Positions 42,340 to 50,760 are shown, counted from the first letter of the stretch. The stretch is 64,000 nucleotides of DNA from Cupriavidus yeoncheonensis (GCF_905397275.1 NZ_CAJPUY010000025.1:1-64000); one strand, 5' to 3'. The notes: generated by a model not told the origin, from the letters alone. Program-made: numbers and translations.

Positions 42340-42395
42340 TTCCGATCGGTAGCCACTACAAACAACAAGCAACGATTCCCAAGAGGAGAGACCTG

Positions 42396-43424
42396 ATGAA
42401 ACGCCGTGCCCTGATGCTGTCGATCGCTGCCACGATCGCCGCTTCCGCCTTCGCGCCCGCCGCCACCATGGCCCAGACCTACAAGCCCGAGTACAAGATG
42501 TCGCTGGTGCTCGGCCCGGCCTTCCCGTGGGGCAAGGGCGGCGAGGTCTGGGCCGACCTGGTCAGGCAGCGCACCAGCGGGCGCATCAACATCAAGCTGT
42601 ACCCGGGCACCTCGCTGGTGGCCGGCGACCAGACGCGCGAGTTCTCGGCGATCCGCCAGGGCGTGATCGACATGGCCGTGGGCTCGACCATCAACTGGTC
42701 GCCGCAGGTCAGGGAACTGAACCTGTTCTCGCTGCCGTTCCTGATGCCCGACTACAAGGCGCTGGATTCGCTGACGCAAGGCGAAGTCGGCAAGCAGATC
42801 TTCACGACGCTGGAAAAGGCGGGCGTGGTGCCGCTGGCCTGGGGCGAGAACGGTTTCCGCGAGGTCTCCAACTCCAAGAAGGAAATCCGCAAGCCCGACG
42901 ACCTCAAGGGCATGAAGCTGCGCGTGGTGGGTTCGCCGCTGTACATCGAAACCTTCAACGCGCTGGGCGCCAACCCGACCCAGATGAGCTGGGCCGATGC
43001 GCAGCCGGCCATGGCCTCGGGCGCAGTGGACGGCCAGGAGAACCCGCAGTCGGTGTTCGCCGCCGCCAAGCTGTACACGGTGGGCCAGAAGTTCGTGACG
43101 ACGTGGGGCTATGTGGCCGACCCGCTGATCTTCGTGGTCAACAAGCAGATCTGGGAAAGCTGGACGCCGGCTGACCGCGAGATCGTCAGGCAGGCCGCCA
43201 TCGACGCCGGCAAGCAGGAAATCGCGCTGGCCCGCAAGGGCCTGGCCGAGCCGGGCGCGCCGGCGTGGAAGGATATGGAGGGTCATGGCGTCAAGGTCAC
43301 GCACCTGACCCCGGCCGAGCACGATGCCTTCCGCAAGGCGACTGCCAAAGTCTACGACAAGTGGAAGAAGCAGATCGGCGCGGACCTGGTGACCAAGGCG
43401 GAAGCCTCGATCGCCAAGCGCTAA
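42396..43424 (+). CDS. TRAP transporter solute-binding protein (DctP type)
   Basis: 342 residues with AGAGGAG upstream. The Sec signal peptide is residues 1-26 (MKRRALMLSIAATIAASAFAPAATMAQ). The DctP fold shows TSGRINIKLYPGTSLVAGDQTRE, DMAVGSTINWSPQVRELNLFSLPFL and GMKLRVVGSPLYIETFNALGANPTQMSW, where the Arg in KLRV normally forms the salt bridge to the ligand's carboxylate. It probably binds an organic acid. It is the third gene of the TRAP unit and is closed by a terminator. Confidence 0.93.
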   Translation: MKRRALMLSIAATIAASAFAPAATMAQTYKPEYKMSLVLGPAFPWGKGGEVWADLVRQRTSGRINIKLYPGTSLVAGDQTREFSAIRQGVIDMAVGSTINWSPQVRELNLFSLPFLMPDYKALDSLTQGEVGKQIFTTLEKAGVVPLAWGENGFREVSNSKKEIRKPDDLKGMKLRVVGSPLYIETFNALGANPTQMSWADAQPAMASGAVDGQENPQSVFAAAKLYTVGQKFVTTWGYVADPLIFVVNKQIWESWTPADREIVRQAAIDAGKQEIALARKGLAEPGAPAWKDMEGHGVKVTHLTPAEHDAFRKATAKVYDKWKKQIGADLVTKAEASIAKR

Positions 43425-43432
43425 ATCATCGG

Positions 43433-43460
43433 ACAGGCCCGCCAGCAATGGCGGGCCTGT
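43433..43460 (+). terminator. Terminator or attenuator between dctP and the thioesterase gene
   Basis: ACAGGCCCGCCA, loop GCAA, TGGCGGGCCTGT: a perfect 12-base stem followed by TGCCTTGG rather than a real T-run. It ends five bases before the ribosome site of the next gene, so it may only partly stop read-through. Confidence 0.7.
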
Positions 43461-43476
43461 TGCCTTGGAGACAGTG

Positions 43477-43878
43477 ATGAAGCACGTCTATACGGCGGTC
43501 ATGCCGATCCGCTGGGGCGACATGGACGCGATGGGCCATGTCAACAACACGGTGTATTTCCAGTACCTGGAACAGGCGCGCATCGAGTGGTTCGCCTCGC
43601 TCGGGCGCGGCGGCAAGGATCCGAAGGGGCAGGGGCCGGTCATCATCAATGCCCACATGACGTTCCTGAAGCAGTTGCGCTATCCGGGCACCATCGAATG
43701 CCGCCTTTATGCGGGGCAGCTCGGGCGCACCAGTTTCGAGACGCGCATGGAGGTCGTGCGTACCGACATGCCCGGCGTGGTGTGGGCCGAAGGCGGTGCC
43801 AAGGTGGTGTGGTGCGACTACGCGGTGGAGAAGGCGGTGCCGGTGCCGGAGGAGATCCGGACGATCGTCGAAGCGTAA
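43477..43878 (+). CDS. Hotdog-fold acyl-CoA thioesterase
   Basis: 133 residues from the ATG at 43477, with TTGGAG six bases upstream. The 4-hydroxybenzoyl-CoA thioesterase/YbgC motif is clear: RWGDMDAMGHVNNTVYFQYLEQARIEW with catalytic Asp17. It hydrolyses an acyl-CoA thioester in the cytoplasm. Downstream of a TRAP transporter for an organic acid it could release CoA from a pathway intermediate, but the intervening hairpin may separate the two. Confidence 0.9.
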   Translation: MKHVYTAVMPIRWGDMDAMGHVNNTVYFQYLEQARIEWFASLGRGGKDPKGQGPVIINAHMTFLKQLRYPGTIECRLYAGQLGRTSFETRMEVVRTDMPGVVWAEGGAKVVWCDYAVEKAVPVPEEIRTIVEA

Positions 43879-43899
43879 AAAACCTTCCGGAATCAGGTC

Positions 43900-44445
43900 T
43901 CAGTGGTTCACCAGCCGCTGCACCAGATCCACCGAGGTACTCGCCCCGTATTTCTTCATCAGCCGCGCCCGGTAGATATCCACCGTCCGCGGGCTGATTG
44001 CCAGCAACTTGCCGATCTGCTTGCTGGTCTTGCCTTCCACAAGTTGCGCTGCAATATCGCGTTCGCGAGCCGTCAGCTCAGCCGTCACCTGGCGCTTCTG
44101 TGACAGATCCTCGAACGTCCAGATCCCCGCCCCCAGCGGCTGCGAGCGGTCCAGCGACCGGCCGGTGACGTGGCACCAGAACAGCTCGCCACCGGCGCGC
44201 TTCATGATCCGCTCGTCCGAATACATGCCGCGCTTGTTCATGATCGGCACGATGCGCGCGCCGGTGCGCTCGAATTCGTCGGCCGTGGGGTAGAGCACCT
44301 GGAACGATTCGCCGATCAGCGCCTGCCGCGTGGTGCCGAAGATGCGGCAGACCTCGTCGTTGCAGTCCTCGATCATGCGCTCGCGGGACAACACCAGGCC
44401 CACGGGGGCGAGCTGGAAAGCGGTCTGGTAATCGATGGCGGGCAT
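43900..44445 (-). CDS. PAS-domain LuxR-type regulator
   Basis: 181 residues. An N-terminal PAS domain (about 1-120) starts DYQTAFQLAPVGLVLSRERMIEDCNDEVCRIFGTT and has FWCHVTGRSLDRSQPLGAGIWTFEDLS. A C-terminal LuxR helix-turn-helix (about 122-181) has LTARERDIAAQLVEGKTSKQIGKLLAISPRTVDIYRARLMKKY. It has no receiver domain, so it senses a ligand or redox cue through the PAS domain itself. It is divergent from scoAB, with the TATGTA/TACGTA repeats between, and is the probable regulator of ketone-body and 3-hydroxybutyrate use. Confidence 0.9.
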   Translation of the reverse strand: MPAIDYQTAFQLAPVGLVLSRERMIEDCNDEVCRIFGTTRQALIGESFQVLYPTADEFERTGARIVPIMNKRGMYSDERIMKRAGGELFWCHVTGRSLDRSQPLGAGIWTFEDLSQKRQVTAELTARERDIAAQLVEGKTSKQIGKLLAISPRTVDIYRARLMKKYGASTSVDLVQRLVNH

Positions 44446-44450
44446 CTACT

Positions 44451-44466
44451 TATGTATTTTTACGTA
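44451..44466. promoter_or_regulatory. Paired TATGTA/TACGTA sites, candidate PAS-LuxR target
   Basis: TATGTA (44451-44456) and TACGTA (44461-44466) lie one helical turn (10 bases) apart, six bases beyond the regulator's start codon, in the region divergent to scoAB. TACGTA-like hexamers are bound by FixJ/NodW-type LuxR domains. Repression of its own gene and control of scoAB are plausible. Confidence 0.5.
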
Positions 44467-44617
44467 ATGGCGCAGGCGGCGCGGGTTGCGTATCCTTTCG
44501 GTCGGACAGGAGCGCGGCGCACGCCGCCGATTGTACCGTTACAATTTCCTTGCGTCGTCCGCCGCACAACCCGGCGGCGGGCCAGGCGACAGGGGACTAC
44601 CGAGGAAGGAGCGAAGC

Positions 44618-45319
44618 ATGAACAAGGTCTACGCCAGCGCCGCCGAGGCGCTTGCAGGCGTCGTCCGCGACGGCCAGACGATCGCCGTGGGCGGTTTCGG
44701 CCTGTGCGGCATTCCCGAGGCACTGATCGCCGCGCTACGCGACACCGGTGTCAAACAGCTGACCTGCATCTCGAACAACGCCGGCGTGGACGGCTTCGGC
44801 CTGGGCCAGCTGCTGGCCACGCGCCAGATCAAGAAGATGATTTCGTCCTACGTGGGCGAGAACAAGGAGTTCGAGCGCCAGTACCTGGCCGGCGAACTCG
44901 AGCTGGAATTCACGCCGCAGGGCACGCTGGCCGAGAAGCTGCGCGCCGGCGGTTCGGGCATCCCGGCCTTCTTCACCAAGACCGGCGTGGGCACGATCGT
45001 TGCCGACGGCAAGGAAATCCGCGAATTCGACGGCGAAAAGTACGTGATGGAGCGCTCGCTGACCGCCGACGTGGCGCTGGTCAAGGCCTGGAAGGCCGAC
45101 AAGGCCGGCAACCTGGTGTTCCGCCGCACCGCGCGCAACTTCAACCCGATGTGCGCCATGGCCGGCAAGTTCACCGTGGCCGAGGTCGAGCAGATCGTCG
45201 AAACCGGCGAGCTGGACCCCGACGAGATCCACCTGGCCGGCATCTTCGTCAAGCGCCTGGTGCTGAACACCACCCCCGAGAAACGCATCGAGCAGCGCAC
45301 CGTGCGTGCCGCCAAGTAA
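44618..45319 (+). CDS. scoA: Succinyl-CoA:3-ketoacid CoA transferase, subunit A
   Basis: 233 residues from the ATG at 44618, with AAGGAG upstream. The alpha-type subunit shows GGFGLCGIPEALI (25-37), the CoA-transferase glycine-rich start, LTCISNNAGVDGFGLG, and the ending IHLAGIFVKRLVLN. With subunit B it moves CoA from succinyl-CoA to acetoacetate, letting the cell use acetoacetate from 3-hydroxybutyrate. Divergent PAS-LuxR regulator upstream; subunit B starts 14 bases downstream. Confidence 0.94.
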   Translation: MNKVYASAAEALAGVVRDGQTIAVGGFGLCGIPEALIAALRDTGVKQLTCISNNAGVDGFGLGQLLATRQIKKMISSYVGENKEFERQYLAGELELEFTPQGTLAEKLRAGGSGIPAFFTKTGVGTIVADGKEIREFDGEKYVMERSLTADVALVKAWKADKAGNLVFRRTARNFNPMCAMAGKFTVAEVEQIVETGELDPDEIHLAGIFVKRLVLNTTPEKRIEQRTVRAAK

Positions 45320-45333
45320 GAGGGAGAGACATC

Positions 45334-45972
45334 ATGGCATGGACACGTGACGAAATGGCCGCGCGCGCCGCGGCCGAGCTGCAGGACGGTTTCTACGTCA
45401 ACCTGGGGATCGGCCTGCCGACCCTGGTGGCCAACTGGGTGCCGGAAGGCATGGAAGTGTGGCTGCAGTCGGAGAATGGCCTGCTCGGCATCGGCCCGTT
45501 CCCGACCGAGGACGAAGTGGACGCCGACATGATCAACGCCGGCAAGCAGACCGTGACGACGCTGCCGGGCTCGTCGATCTTCTCGTCGGCCGATTCCTTC
45601 GGGATGATCCGCGGCGGCCACATCAACCTGGCTATCCTGGGTGCGATGCAGGTCAGCGAGAAGGGCGACCTGGCCAACTGGATGATCCCGGGCAAGATGG
45701 TCAAGGGCATGGGCGGCGCGATGGATCTGGTGGCAGGCGTGGGCCGCGTGGTGGTGCTGATGGAACACACCGCCAAGAAGAAGGACGGCACGGAAGACAT
45801 CAAGATCCTGAAGGATTGCAACCTGCCGCTGACCGGCGTGGGCGTGGTCAACCGCATCATCACCGACCTGGGCGTCATGGACGTGACGGCCGAAGGCCTG
45901 AAGCTGGTGGAAACCGCCCCGGGCGTGAGCCGCGAGGAAATCCAGGGCAAGACCGGCGCGCCGCTGCTGTAA
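45334..45972 (+). CDS. scoB: Succinyl-CoA:3-ketoacid CoA transferase, subunit B
   Basis: 212 residues. The catalytic Glu47 lies in LQSENGLLGIGPFP, the SENG motif of the beta-type subunit, and the CoA-site segments FYVNLGIGLPTLVAN and GGHINLAILGAMQVSEKGDLANWMIPGKMVKGMGGAMDL are present. The N-terminus AWTRDEMAARAAAEL is typical. It pairs with scoA and its transcript ends at a strong terminator shared with the convergent bdhA gene. Confidence 0.95.
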   Translation: MAWTRDEMAARAAAELQDGFYVNLGIGLPTLVANWVPEGMEVWLQSENGLLGIGPFPTEDEVDADMINAGKQTVTTLPGSSIFSSADSFGMIRGGHINLAILGAMQVSEKGDLANWMIPGKMVKGMGGAMDLVAGVGRVVVLMEHTAKKKDGTEDIKILKDCNLPLTGVGVVNRIITDLGVMDVTAEGLKLVETAPGVSREEIQGKTGAPLL

Positions 45973-45989
45973 GCATCGTGCGCCAAAAC

Positions 45990-46020
45990 AAAAAGCCCCG
46001 CTGCGAAGCGGGGCTTTTTT
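45990..46020. terminator. Bidirectional intrinsic terminator
   Basis: AAAAAGCCCCGCT, loop GCGA, AGCGGGGCTTTTT with one further T: a 13-base perfect stem including A/T tracts, located between the converging scoB and bdhA genes. Confidence 0.93.
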
Positions 46021-46038
46021 CGTTCAGGCGGGCGGGCT

Positions 46039-46815
46039 TTACTGGGCGACCCAGCCGCCGTCCATGTTCCAGATCGCGCCGCGCACCTGGCGCGCCGCCT
46101 CGGAGGACAGGAACACCGCCAGCGCGCCGAGTTCCTCGGGCGTGACGAACTGGCCCGACGGCTGCTTCTCGATCACGAGCTCGCGCTTGGCCTGCTCGAC
46201 CGGGATGCCTTCCTTCTGGGCGCGCGCGTCGACCTGCTTCTGCACCAGCGGTGTCAGTACCCAACCCGGGCAGATGGCATTGGCCGTGACACCGGTCTGC
46301 GCGGTTTCGAGCGCGGTCACCTTGGTCAGGCCGACGATGCCGTGCTTGGCCGCCACGTAGGCGGATTTCTGCGCCGACGCCACCAGCCCGTGGGTCGAGG
46401 CGACGTTGATGATGCGGCCCCAGTTCTTCTGCTTCATGCCCGGCAAGGCCAGGCGCGTGGTGTGGAAGGCCGAGGTCAGGTTGATGGCGATGATCGCGTC
46501 CCAGCGATCGGGCGGGAAGTCCTCGATATTCGCCACGAACTGGATGCCCGCGTTGTTGACGAGGATATCGGCGCCGCCGAATTCGGACTCGGCATAGCGC
46601 ATCATGTCCTCGATCTCGGCCGACTTGCTCATGTCCGCGCCGTGGTAGCCCACCTTGATGCCGGCGCCGGCCTGCGCGATCTCGCGCTTTGCGTCCTCCA
46701 CGTCACCAAAGCCGTTGGCAATGATGTTGGCGCCTTGCGCCGCGAGTGCCTGCGCGATGCCGAGTCCGATGCCGCTGGTCGAGCCAGTCACCAGTGCCGT
46801 CTTGCCTTTGAGCAT
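46039..46815 (-). CDS. bdhA: D-3-hydroxybutyrate dehydrogenase
   Basis: 258 residues from the ATG at 46815, with GGAGG upstream. A classical SDR with GSTSGIG at 11-17 and catalytic Ser140, Tyr153, Lys157. The residues that bind the substrate carboxylate and pocket in the Pseudomonas fragi enzyme are all kept with an offset of two: Gln92, His142, Lys150, Trp185, Gln194 and Trp255. It oxidises D-3-hydroxybutyrate to acetoacetate with NAD+, which scoAB then activates. It is convergent with scoAB, forming a ketone-body or PHB breakdown block. Confidence 0.95.
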   Translation of the reverse strand: MLKGKTALVTGSTSGIGLGIAQALAAQGANIIANGFGDVEDAKREIAQAGAGIKVGYHGADMSKSAEIEDMMRYAESEFGGADILVNNAGIQFVANIEDFPPDRWDAIIAINLTSAFHTTRLALPGMKQKNWGRIINVASTHGLVASAQKSAYVAAKHGIVGLTKVTALETAQTGVTANAICPGWVLTPLVQKQVDARAQKEGIPVEQAKRELVIEKQPSGQFVTPEELGALAVFLSSEAARQVRGAIWNMDGGWVAQ

Positions 46816-47054
46816 GTAAGCCTCCGTCGAGATCGAGAGTCGAGAGAATGGATGGCCGGACACGGCCGGCCGGACCGCTGCGCCCGTGCCACGGCGCTGC
46901 GCGATTGGCAGCGCGGCTGGCAGCGCGATGCGGGGCGGCGGCGTGCGTGGTAGCGCGCGCAGTGCTGTGGCATTGTAACCGCTGCGGCGTACAATCCTGC
47001 TTTGCTCAACCTCCGGCAAAGCCCGTGCGGCGGCCGGTTCGTCAGGGAGTTCAG

Positions 47055-47939
47055 ATGTCTGCCAGTCCGCGCCTCGGCTTCGTTCAGTGCATCAGTCCGG
47101 CGGGCCTGCACCGAATGGCCTATCACGAATGGGGCGACCCGGCCAATCCGCGCGTGCTCGTGTGCGTGCACGGCCTGACGCGCACGGGCCGCGACTTCGA
47201 CATGCTGGCCCAGTCGCTGTGCGGCGACTACCGCGTGGTGTGCCCCGACGTGGCAGGCCGCGGGCGTTCCGACTGGCTGCGCGACCCGAGCGGTTACGTG
47301 GTGCCGAAGTACGTGGCGGACATGGTCACGCTGATCGCCAGGCTGAACGTGGAGAAGGTCGACTGGTTCGGCACCTCGATGGGCGGGCTGATCGGCATGG
47401 GCCTGGCGGGATTGCCCAATTCGCCCGTGCGCAAGCTGCTGCTCAACGACGTGGGTCCGCGCATCACGGCCTCGGCCGTGGAGCGGATCGGCTCCTACCT
47501 GGGGCTGCCGGTGCGCTTCAAGACCTTTGAGGAAGGTCTGGCGTACCTGCAGACCATCAGCGCTTCATTCGGGCGCCATACGCCGGAACAGTGGCGGGAG
47601 CTGAATGGCGCGATCCTCAAGCCCGTGCAGGGCGAGCAGGGCCTGGAATGGGGCTTGCATTACGATCCGGCGCTGGCCGTGCCGTTCCGGGGCGCCACGC
47701 CGGAGCAGCTCGCCGCGGGCGAGGCCGCCATGTGGCAGATGTTCGAAGCTATCCCGGTGCCGGTGCTGGTCGTGCGTGGCGCGCTATCTGACCTGCTGCT
47801 GCGCGAAACGGTTGCGGACATGGTGGCCCGTGGCAAGCATGTCAGTTCGGTGGAAATCCCCGATGTGGGGCATGCCCCGACTTTTGTCGATCCGACGCAG
47901 ATCGCCGTGGCACGCCAGTTTTTCCTGGGCAGTGCCTGA
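47055..47939 (+). CDS. Alpha/beta hydrolase
   Basis: 294 residues from the ATG at 47055. VLVCVHGLTRTGRDFD (oxyanion hole), WFGTSMGGLIG with nucleophile Ser108, LVVRGALSDLL (acid) and DVGHAPTFVDP with His273. No signal peptide. It is divergent from bdhA and followed by a RidA gene. Given the neighbours, hydrolysis of a hydroxybutyrate ester or oligomer is possible, but the known PHB depolymerase lipase-box sequences are not obviously matched. The promoter should lie in the 239-base region shared with bdhA. Confidence 0.88.
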   Translation: MSASPRLGFVQCISPAGLHRMAYHEWGDPANPRVLVCVHGLTRTGRDFDMLAQSLCGDYRVVCPDVAGRGRSDWLRDPSGYVVPKYVADMVTLIARLNVEKVDWFGTSMGGLIGMGLAGLPNSPVRKLLLNDVGPRITASAVERIGSYLGLPVRFKTFEEGLAYLQTISASFGRHTPEQWRELNGAILKPVQGEQGLEWGLHYDPALAVPFRGATPEQLAAGEAAMWQMFEAIPVPVLVVRGALSDLLLRETVADMVARGKHVSSVEIPDVGHAPTFVDPTQIAVARQFFLGSA

Positions 47940-47989
47940 GCGGCGCGGAGCCGGATCGGTCGTATCAACCTGAACTCGTTTGATTTGTC

Positions 47990-48352
47990 ATGAGCAGCAA
48001 TGAACTGAAGCGCGCCCACGTGGGCAAGCGCCTGTCCGAATACGCGGTGTACAACGGTGTGGTCTACCTGGCCGGACAGGTCCCCGAAGTCGACCCGAAG
48101 GCCGACATCCACGGCCAGACCCGCGAAGTGCTGGGCCACATCGACCGCCTTCTGGCAGAGGCCGGCAGCGACAAGACGCGCATCCTGTCGTGCCAGATCT
48201 TCCTGACCGACATCGGCCTGATCGGTGCGATGAACGAGGTGTGGGACGCGTGGGTGGCACAGGGCAACACGCCGCCGCGCGCCACCGTCGAAGCGAAGCT
48301 GGCCAATCCCGATTACCTGATCGAAGTGGTGGTGACCGCTGCGCTCAACTGA
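47990..48352 (+). CDS. RidA/YjgF-family enamine/imine deaminase
   Basis: 120 residues. RidA-type core: VYLAGQVPEVDPKADIHGQTREVLGHIDRLLAEAGSDKTRILSCQIFLTD, the catalytic Arg97 in NTPPRATVEAKLANPDYLIEVVVTA, and Glu112. RidA removes reactive 2-aminoacrylate-type intermediates formed by PLP enzymes. YNGVVYLAG in place of the usual G.....SGQ.. suggests one of the divergent Rid subfamilies rather than canonical RidA. It lies between a hydrolase and relA. Confidence 0.88.
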   Translation: MSSNELKRAHVGKRLSEYAVYNGVVYLAGQVPEVDPKADIHGQTREVLGHIDRLLAEAGSDKTRILSCQIFLTDIGLIGAMNEVWDAWVAQGNTPPRATVEAKLANPDYLIEVVVTAALN

Positions 48353-48378
48353 AGACGGCGTCGTGACATGGTGACCCT

Positions 48379-50598
48379 ATGGTGACGTCTACCGATCTGG
48401 CCGGCCAGGTTGCCGGCGTCCCGGACGCCGACATGGTCGGGCGTGCGCTGGCGTACGTGCGGGAGCAGGCGGGCGACGCCTTGCTGCCGACCGGCGAGCC
48501 GGTGCTCTCGCATGCGGAAGGGATGCTGCGCATCCTCGACGGCTTGCGCGTGGACGACGCCGCGCGCGCCGCCTGCTGCCTGTTCCCGCTGGCCGAGTTC
48601 GCGCCAGCGGCGGAGGCGGACATCGAGGCGCGTTTCGGCGACGACGTCGGCAGGATGGTGAAGGGCGTGCGGCAGCTGCTGCGCATCGGCGCCATCGCAG
48701 GCGGCCACGACGTGCAGGAGGCATCGCGCAACGTGGCGCAGGCCCGGCACGAACAGGTGGAAGCGCTGCGCAAGATGCTGCTGGCATTCGCGCAGGACAT
48801 CCGCGTGGTACTGGTGCGCCTGGCGTCGCGGCTGCAGTCGCTGCGCTGGCTTGCTCAGAACAAGCGCGAGCCGCTGCCCGGTCTTGCGCGGGAGACGCTC
48901 GACATCTACGCGCCGCTCGCCAATCGGCTGGGCATCTGGCAGATGAAGTGGGAGCTTGAGGATCTGGCCTTCCGCTTCGAGCAGCCCGATACCTACAAGC
49001 GCATCGCCAAGCTGCTCGACGAAAAGCGCATCGAGCGCGAAGGCTATATCGCCAGCGCCATCGCGCGCCTGCAGTCGGAGCTGGCCCAGGCCGGCATCCG
49101 TGCCGAGGTGAGCGGGCGGCCCAAGCATATCTACAGCATCTGGAAGAAGATGCGCGGCAAGGAGCTGGACTTTGCCGACCTGTACGATGTGCGGGCCTTC
49201 CGCGTGATCGTGGACGACATCAAGGACTGCTATACGGTGCTCGGCATCGTGCATCATATCTGGCAGCCGATTCCGCGCGAGTTCGACGACTATATCTCGC
49301 GGCCGAAGTCCAATGGCTACAAGTCGCTGCACACGGTGGTGATCGGCGACGACGGCCGCGCGTTCGAGGTGCAGATCCGCACGCACGAAATGCACCACTT
49401 CGCCGAGTATGGCGTGGCGGCGCACTGGCGCTACAAGGAAGCGGGCAGCAAGGGCTACAGCGGACAGTTCGCGGCGAGCGACAGCTACGACGAGCGGATC
49501 GCGTGGCTGCGGCAACTGCTGGCCTGGAAGGACGACGCCGACCACAGCGTGGCCCATGACGAGTCGCCGTGGGAGCAGCTCAAGCATGCGGCGATCGATG
49601 ACCACATCTATGTGCTGACACCGCAGGCGCGCGTCATCGCGCTGCCGCAGGGCGCGACGCCGCTGGATTTTGCCTATTACCTGCACAGCGATCTCGGCCA
49701 CCGCTGCCGCGGCGCGCGTGTCGACGGCACCATGGTGCCGCTGAATACGCCGCTGAAGAACGGCCAGACCGTCGAGATCATTGCCGTGAAGCAGGGTGGG
49801 CCGTCGCGAGACTGGCTCAACCCGGAGCTGGGCTACCTGGCCAGCAGCCGCGCCCGGGCCAAGGTGCGCGCATGGTTCAACGCGCTGGACTCGCAGGAAA
49901 CCATCGCGCAGGGGCGCGCGCTGATCGACAAGACCCTGCAGCGCGAAGGCAAGACCGCGGTCAAGCTCGAAGACCTGGCCACGCGGCTCGGCTTCAAGAC
50001 GCCGGACGATCTGTTCGCTGCAGTGGCGAAGGACGAGTTCAGCCTGCGGCATGTGGAGCAGGCGCTGCGGCACCCCGAGGGCGAGGTCCAGGTGCCCGTC
50101 AGCGAAGAGGACGCCGTCACCAAGAAAAGCCGTGCCACCAGCGTGGCGCGTGGCGCCAAGACCGGCGTGCTGGTGGTGGGCGTGGACTCGCTGATGACGC
50201 AGATGTCGCGCTGCTGCAAGCCGGCGCCGCCGGACGAGATCGTGGGGTTTGTTACCCGCGGGCGCGGGGTATCGATCCATCGGCGCAATTGCCACACCTT
50301 CCAGCAGCTTTCGGCCCGCGCGCCCGAGCGCGTGATCCAGACCGAATGGGGCAAGAAGAGCGATGCGGTGTATCCCGTCGACATCCATGTCGAGGCGGTC
50401 GACCGCCAGGGGCTGTTGCGCGATATCTCCGAAGTGCTCTCGCGCGAGAAGATCAACGTCACCGGCGTGAAGACGCTGTCGAGCAAGGGTGTGGCGCGCA
50501 TGCAGTTCACGGCCGAGGTATCGGAGGCCACGCAACTGCAGCGCGCACTGTCGCTGATCGAAGATGTGCAGGGGGTATTGCAGGCGCGAAGAAAGTAA
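48379..50598 (+). CDS. relA: (p)ppGpp synthetase, RelA type
   Basis: 739 residues. The N-terminal HD region is degenerate: where bifunctional Rel/SpoT enzymes have the LLHD..ED catalytic motif, here is CLFPLAEF, so hydrolase activity should be lost. The synthetase domain has DLYDVRAFRVIVDDIKDCY and EFDD at 301-304, the EXDD signature of synthesis-only RelA (bifunctional enzymes have RXKD), then PKSNGYKSLHTVV. TGS (DHIYVLTPQARVIALPQGATPLDFAYYLH), zinc-finger (MSRCCKPAPPDEIVGFVTRGRGVSIHRRNC) and ACT domains follow. It makes ppGpp on stalled ribosomes. tRNA-Val starts 22 bases after its stop. Confidence 0.95.
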   Translation: MVTSTDLAGQVAGVPDADMVGRALAYVREQAGDALLPTGEPVLSHAEGMLRILDGLRVDDAARAACCLFPLAEFAPAAEADIEARFGDDVGRMVKGVRQLLRIGAIAGGHDVQEASRNVAQARHEQVEALRKMLLAFAQDIRVVLVRLASRLQSLRWLAQNKREPLPGLARETLDIYAPLANRLGIWQMKWELEDLAFRFEQPDTYKRIAKLLDEKRIEREGYIASAIARLQSELAQAGIRAEVSGRPKHIYSIWKKMRGKELDFADLYDVRAFRVIVDDIKDCYTVLGIVHHIWQPIPREFDDYISRPKSNGYKSLHTVVIGDDGRAFEVQIRTHEMHHFAEYGVAAHWRYKEAGSKGYSGQFAASDSYDERIAWLRQLLAWKDDADHSVAHDESPWEQLKHAAIDDHIYVLTPQARVIALPQGATPLDFAYYLHSDLGHRCRGARVDGTMVPLNTPLKNGQTVEIIAVKQGGPSRDWLNPELGYLASSRARAKVRAWFNALDSQETIAQGRALIDKTLQREGKTAVKLEDLATRLGFKTPDDLFAAVAKDEFSLRHVEQALRHPEGEVQVPVSEEDAVTKKSRATSVARGAKTGVLVVGVDSLMTQMSRCCKPAPPDEIVGFVTRGRGVSIHRRNCHTFQQLSARAPERVIQTEWGKKSDAVYPVDIHVEAVDRQGLLRDISEVLSREKINVTGVKTLSSKGVARMQFTAEVSEATQLQRALSLIEDVQGVLQARRK

Positions 50599-50607
50599 GG
50601 CTATAAT
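50578..50607 (+). promoter_or_regulatory. Promoter of tRNA-Val
   Basis: TTGCAG (50578-50583) and TATAAT (50602-50607) with an 18-base spacer, 12 bases before the tRNA. The -35 box lies inside the last codons of relA. Confidence 0.8.
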
Positions 50608-50619
50608 TGCTGCTTCGCT

Positions 50620-50696
50620 AGGCTCGTAGCTCAGCTGGTTAGAGCACCACCTTGACATGGTGGGGGTCGTTGGTTCGAGTCCAATCGAGCCTACCA
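50620..50696 (+). tRNA. tRNA-Val (anticodon GAC)
   Basis: 77 bases including an encoded CCA end. The acceptor stem AGGCTCG pairs with CGAGCCT; D-arm GCTCAGCTGGTTAGAGC; anticodon stem CCACC/GGTGG with loop TTGACAT, anticodon GAC reading GUC and GUU; T-arm GTTCGAGTC. Complete and normal. Confidence 0.96.
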
Positions 50697-50708
50697 ACGA
50701 ATTGCAGT

Positions 50709-50760
50709 AAAGCAGTACAACAAAGCAGTACAACAAAGCTGTACAACAAAGCTGTACAAC
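50709..50760. repeat. Tandem repeat, 13-base unit, four copies
   Basis: Four head-to-tail copies of AAAGCAGTACAAC (50709-50721, 50722-50734) and AAAGCTGTACAAC (50735-50747, 50748-50760), with a decayed start before and AACACAGTGCGG after. It begins 12 bases beyond the tRNA CCA. The core GTAC is palindromic within each unit. Confidence 0.9.

Noticed and set aside
50709..50760. CRISPR-like array
   Set aside because: Units are 13 bases with no spacers, and no cas gene is nearby; a simple tandem repeat.
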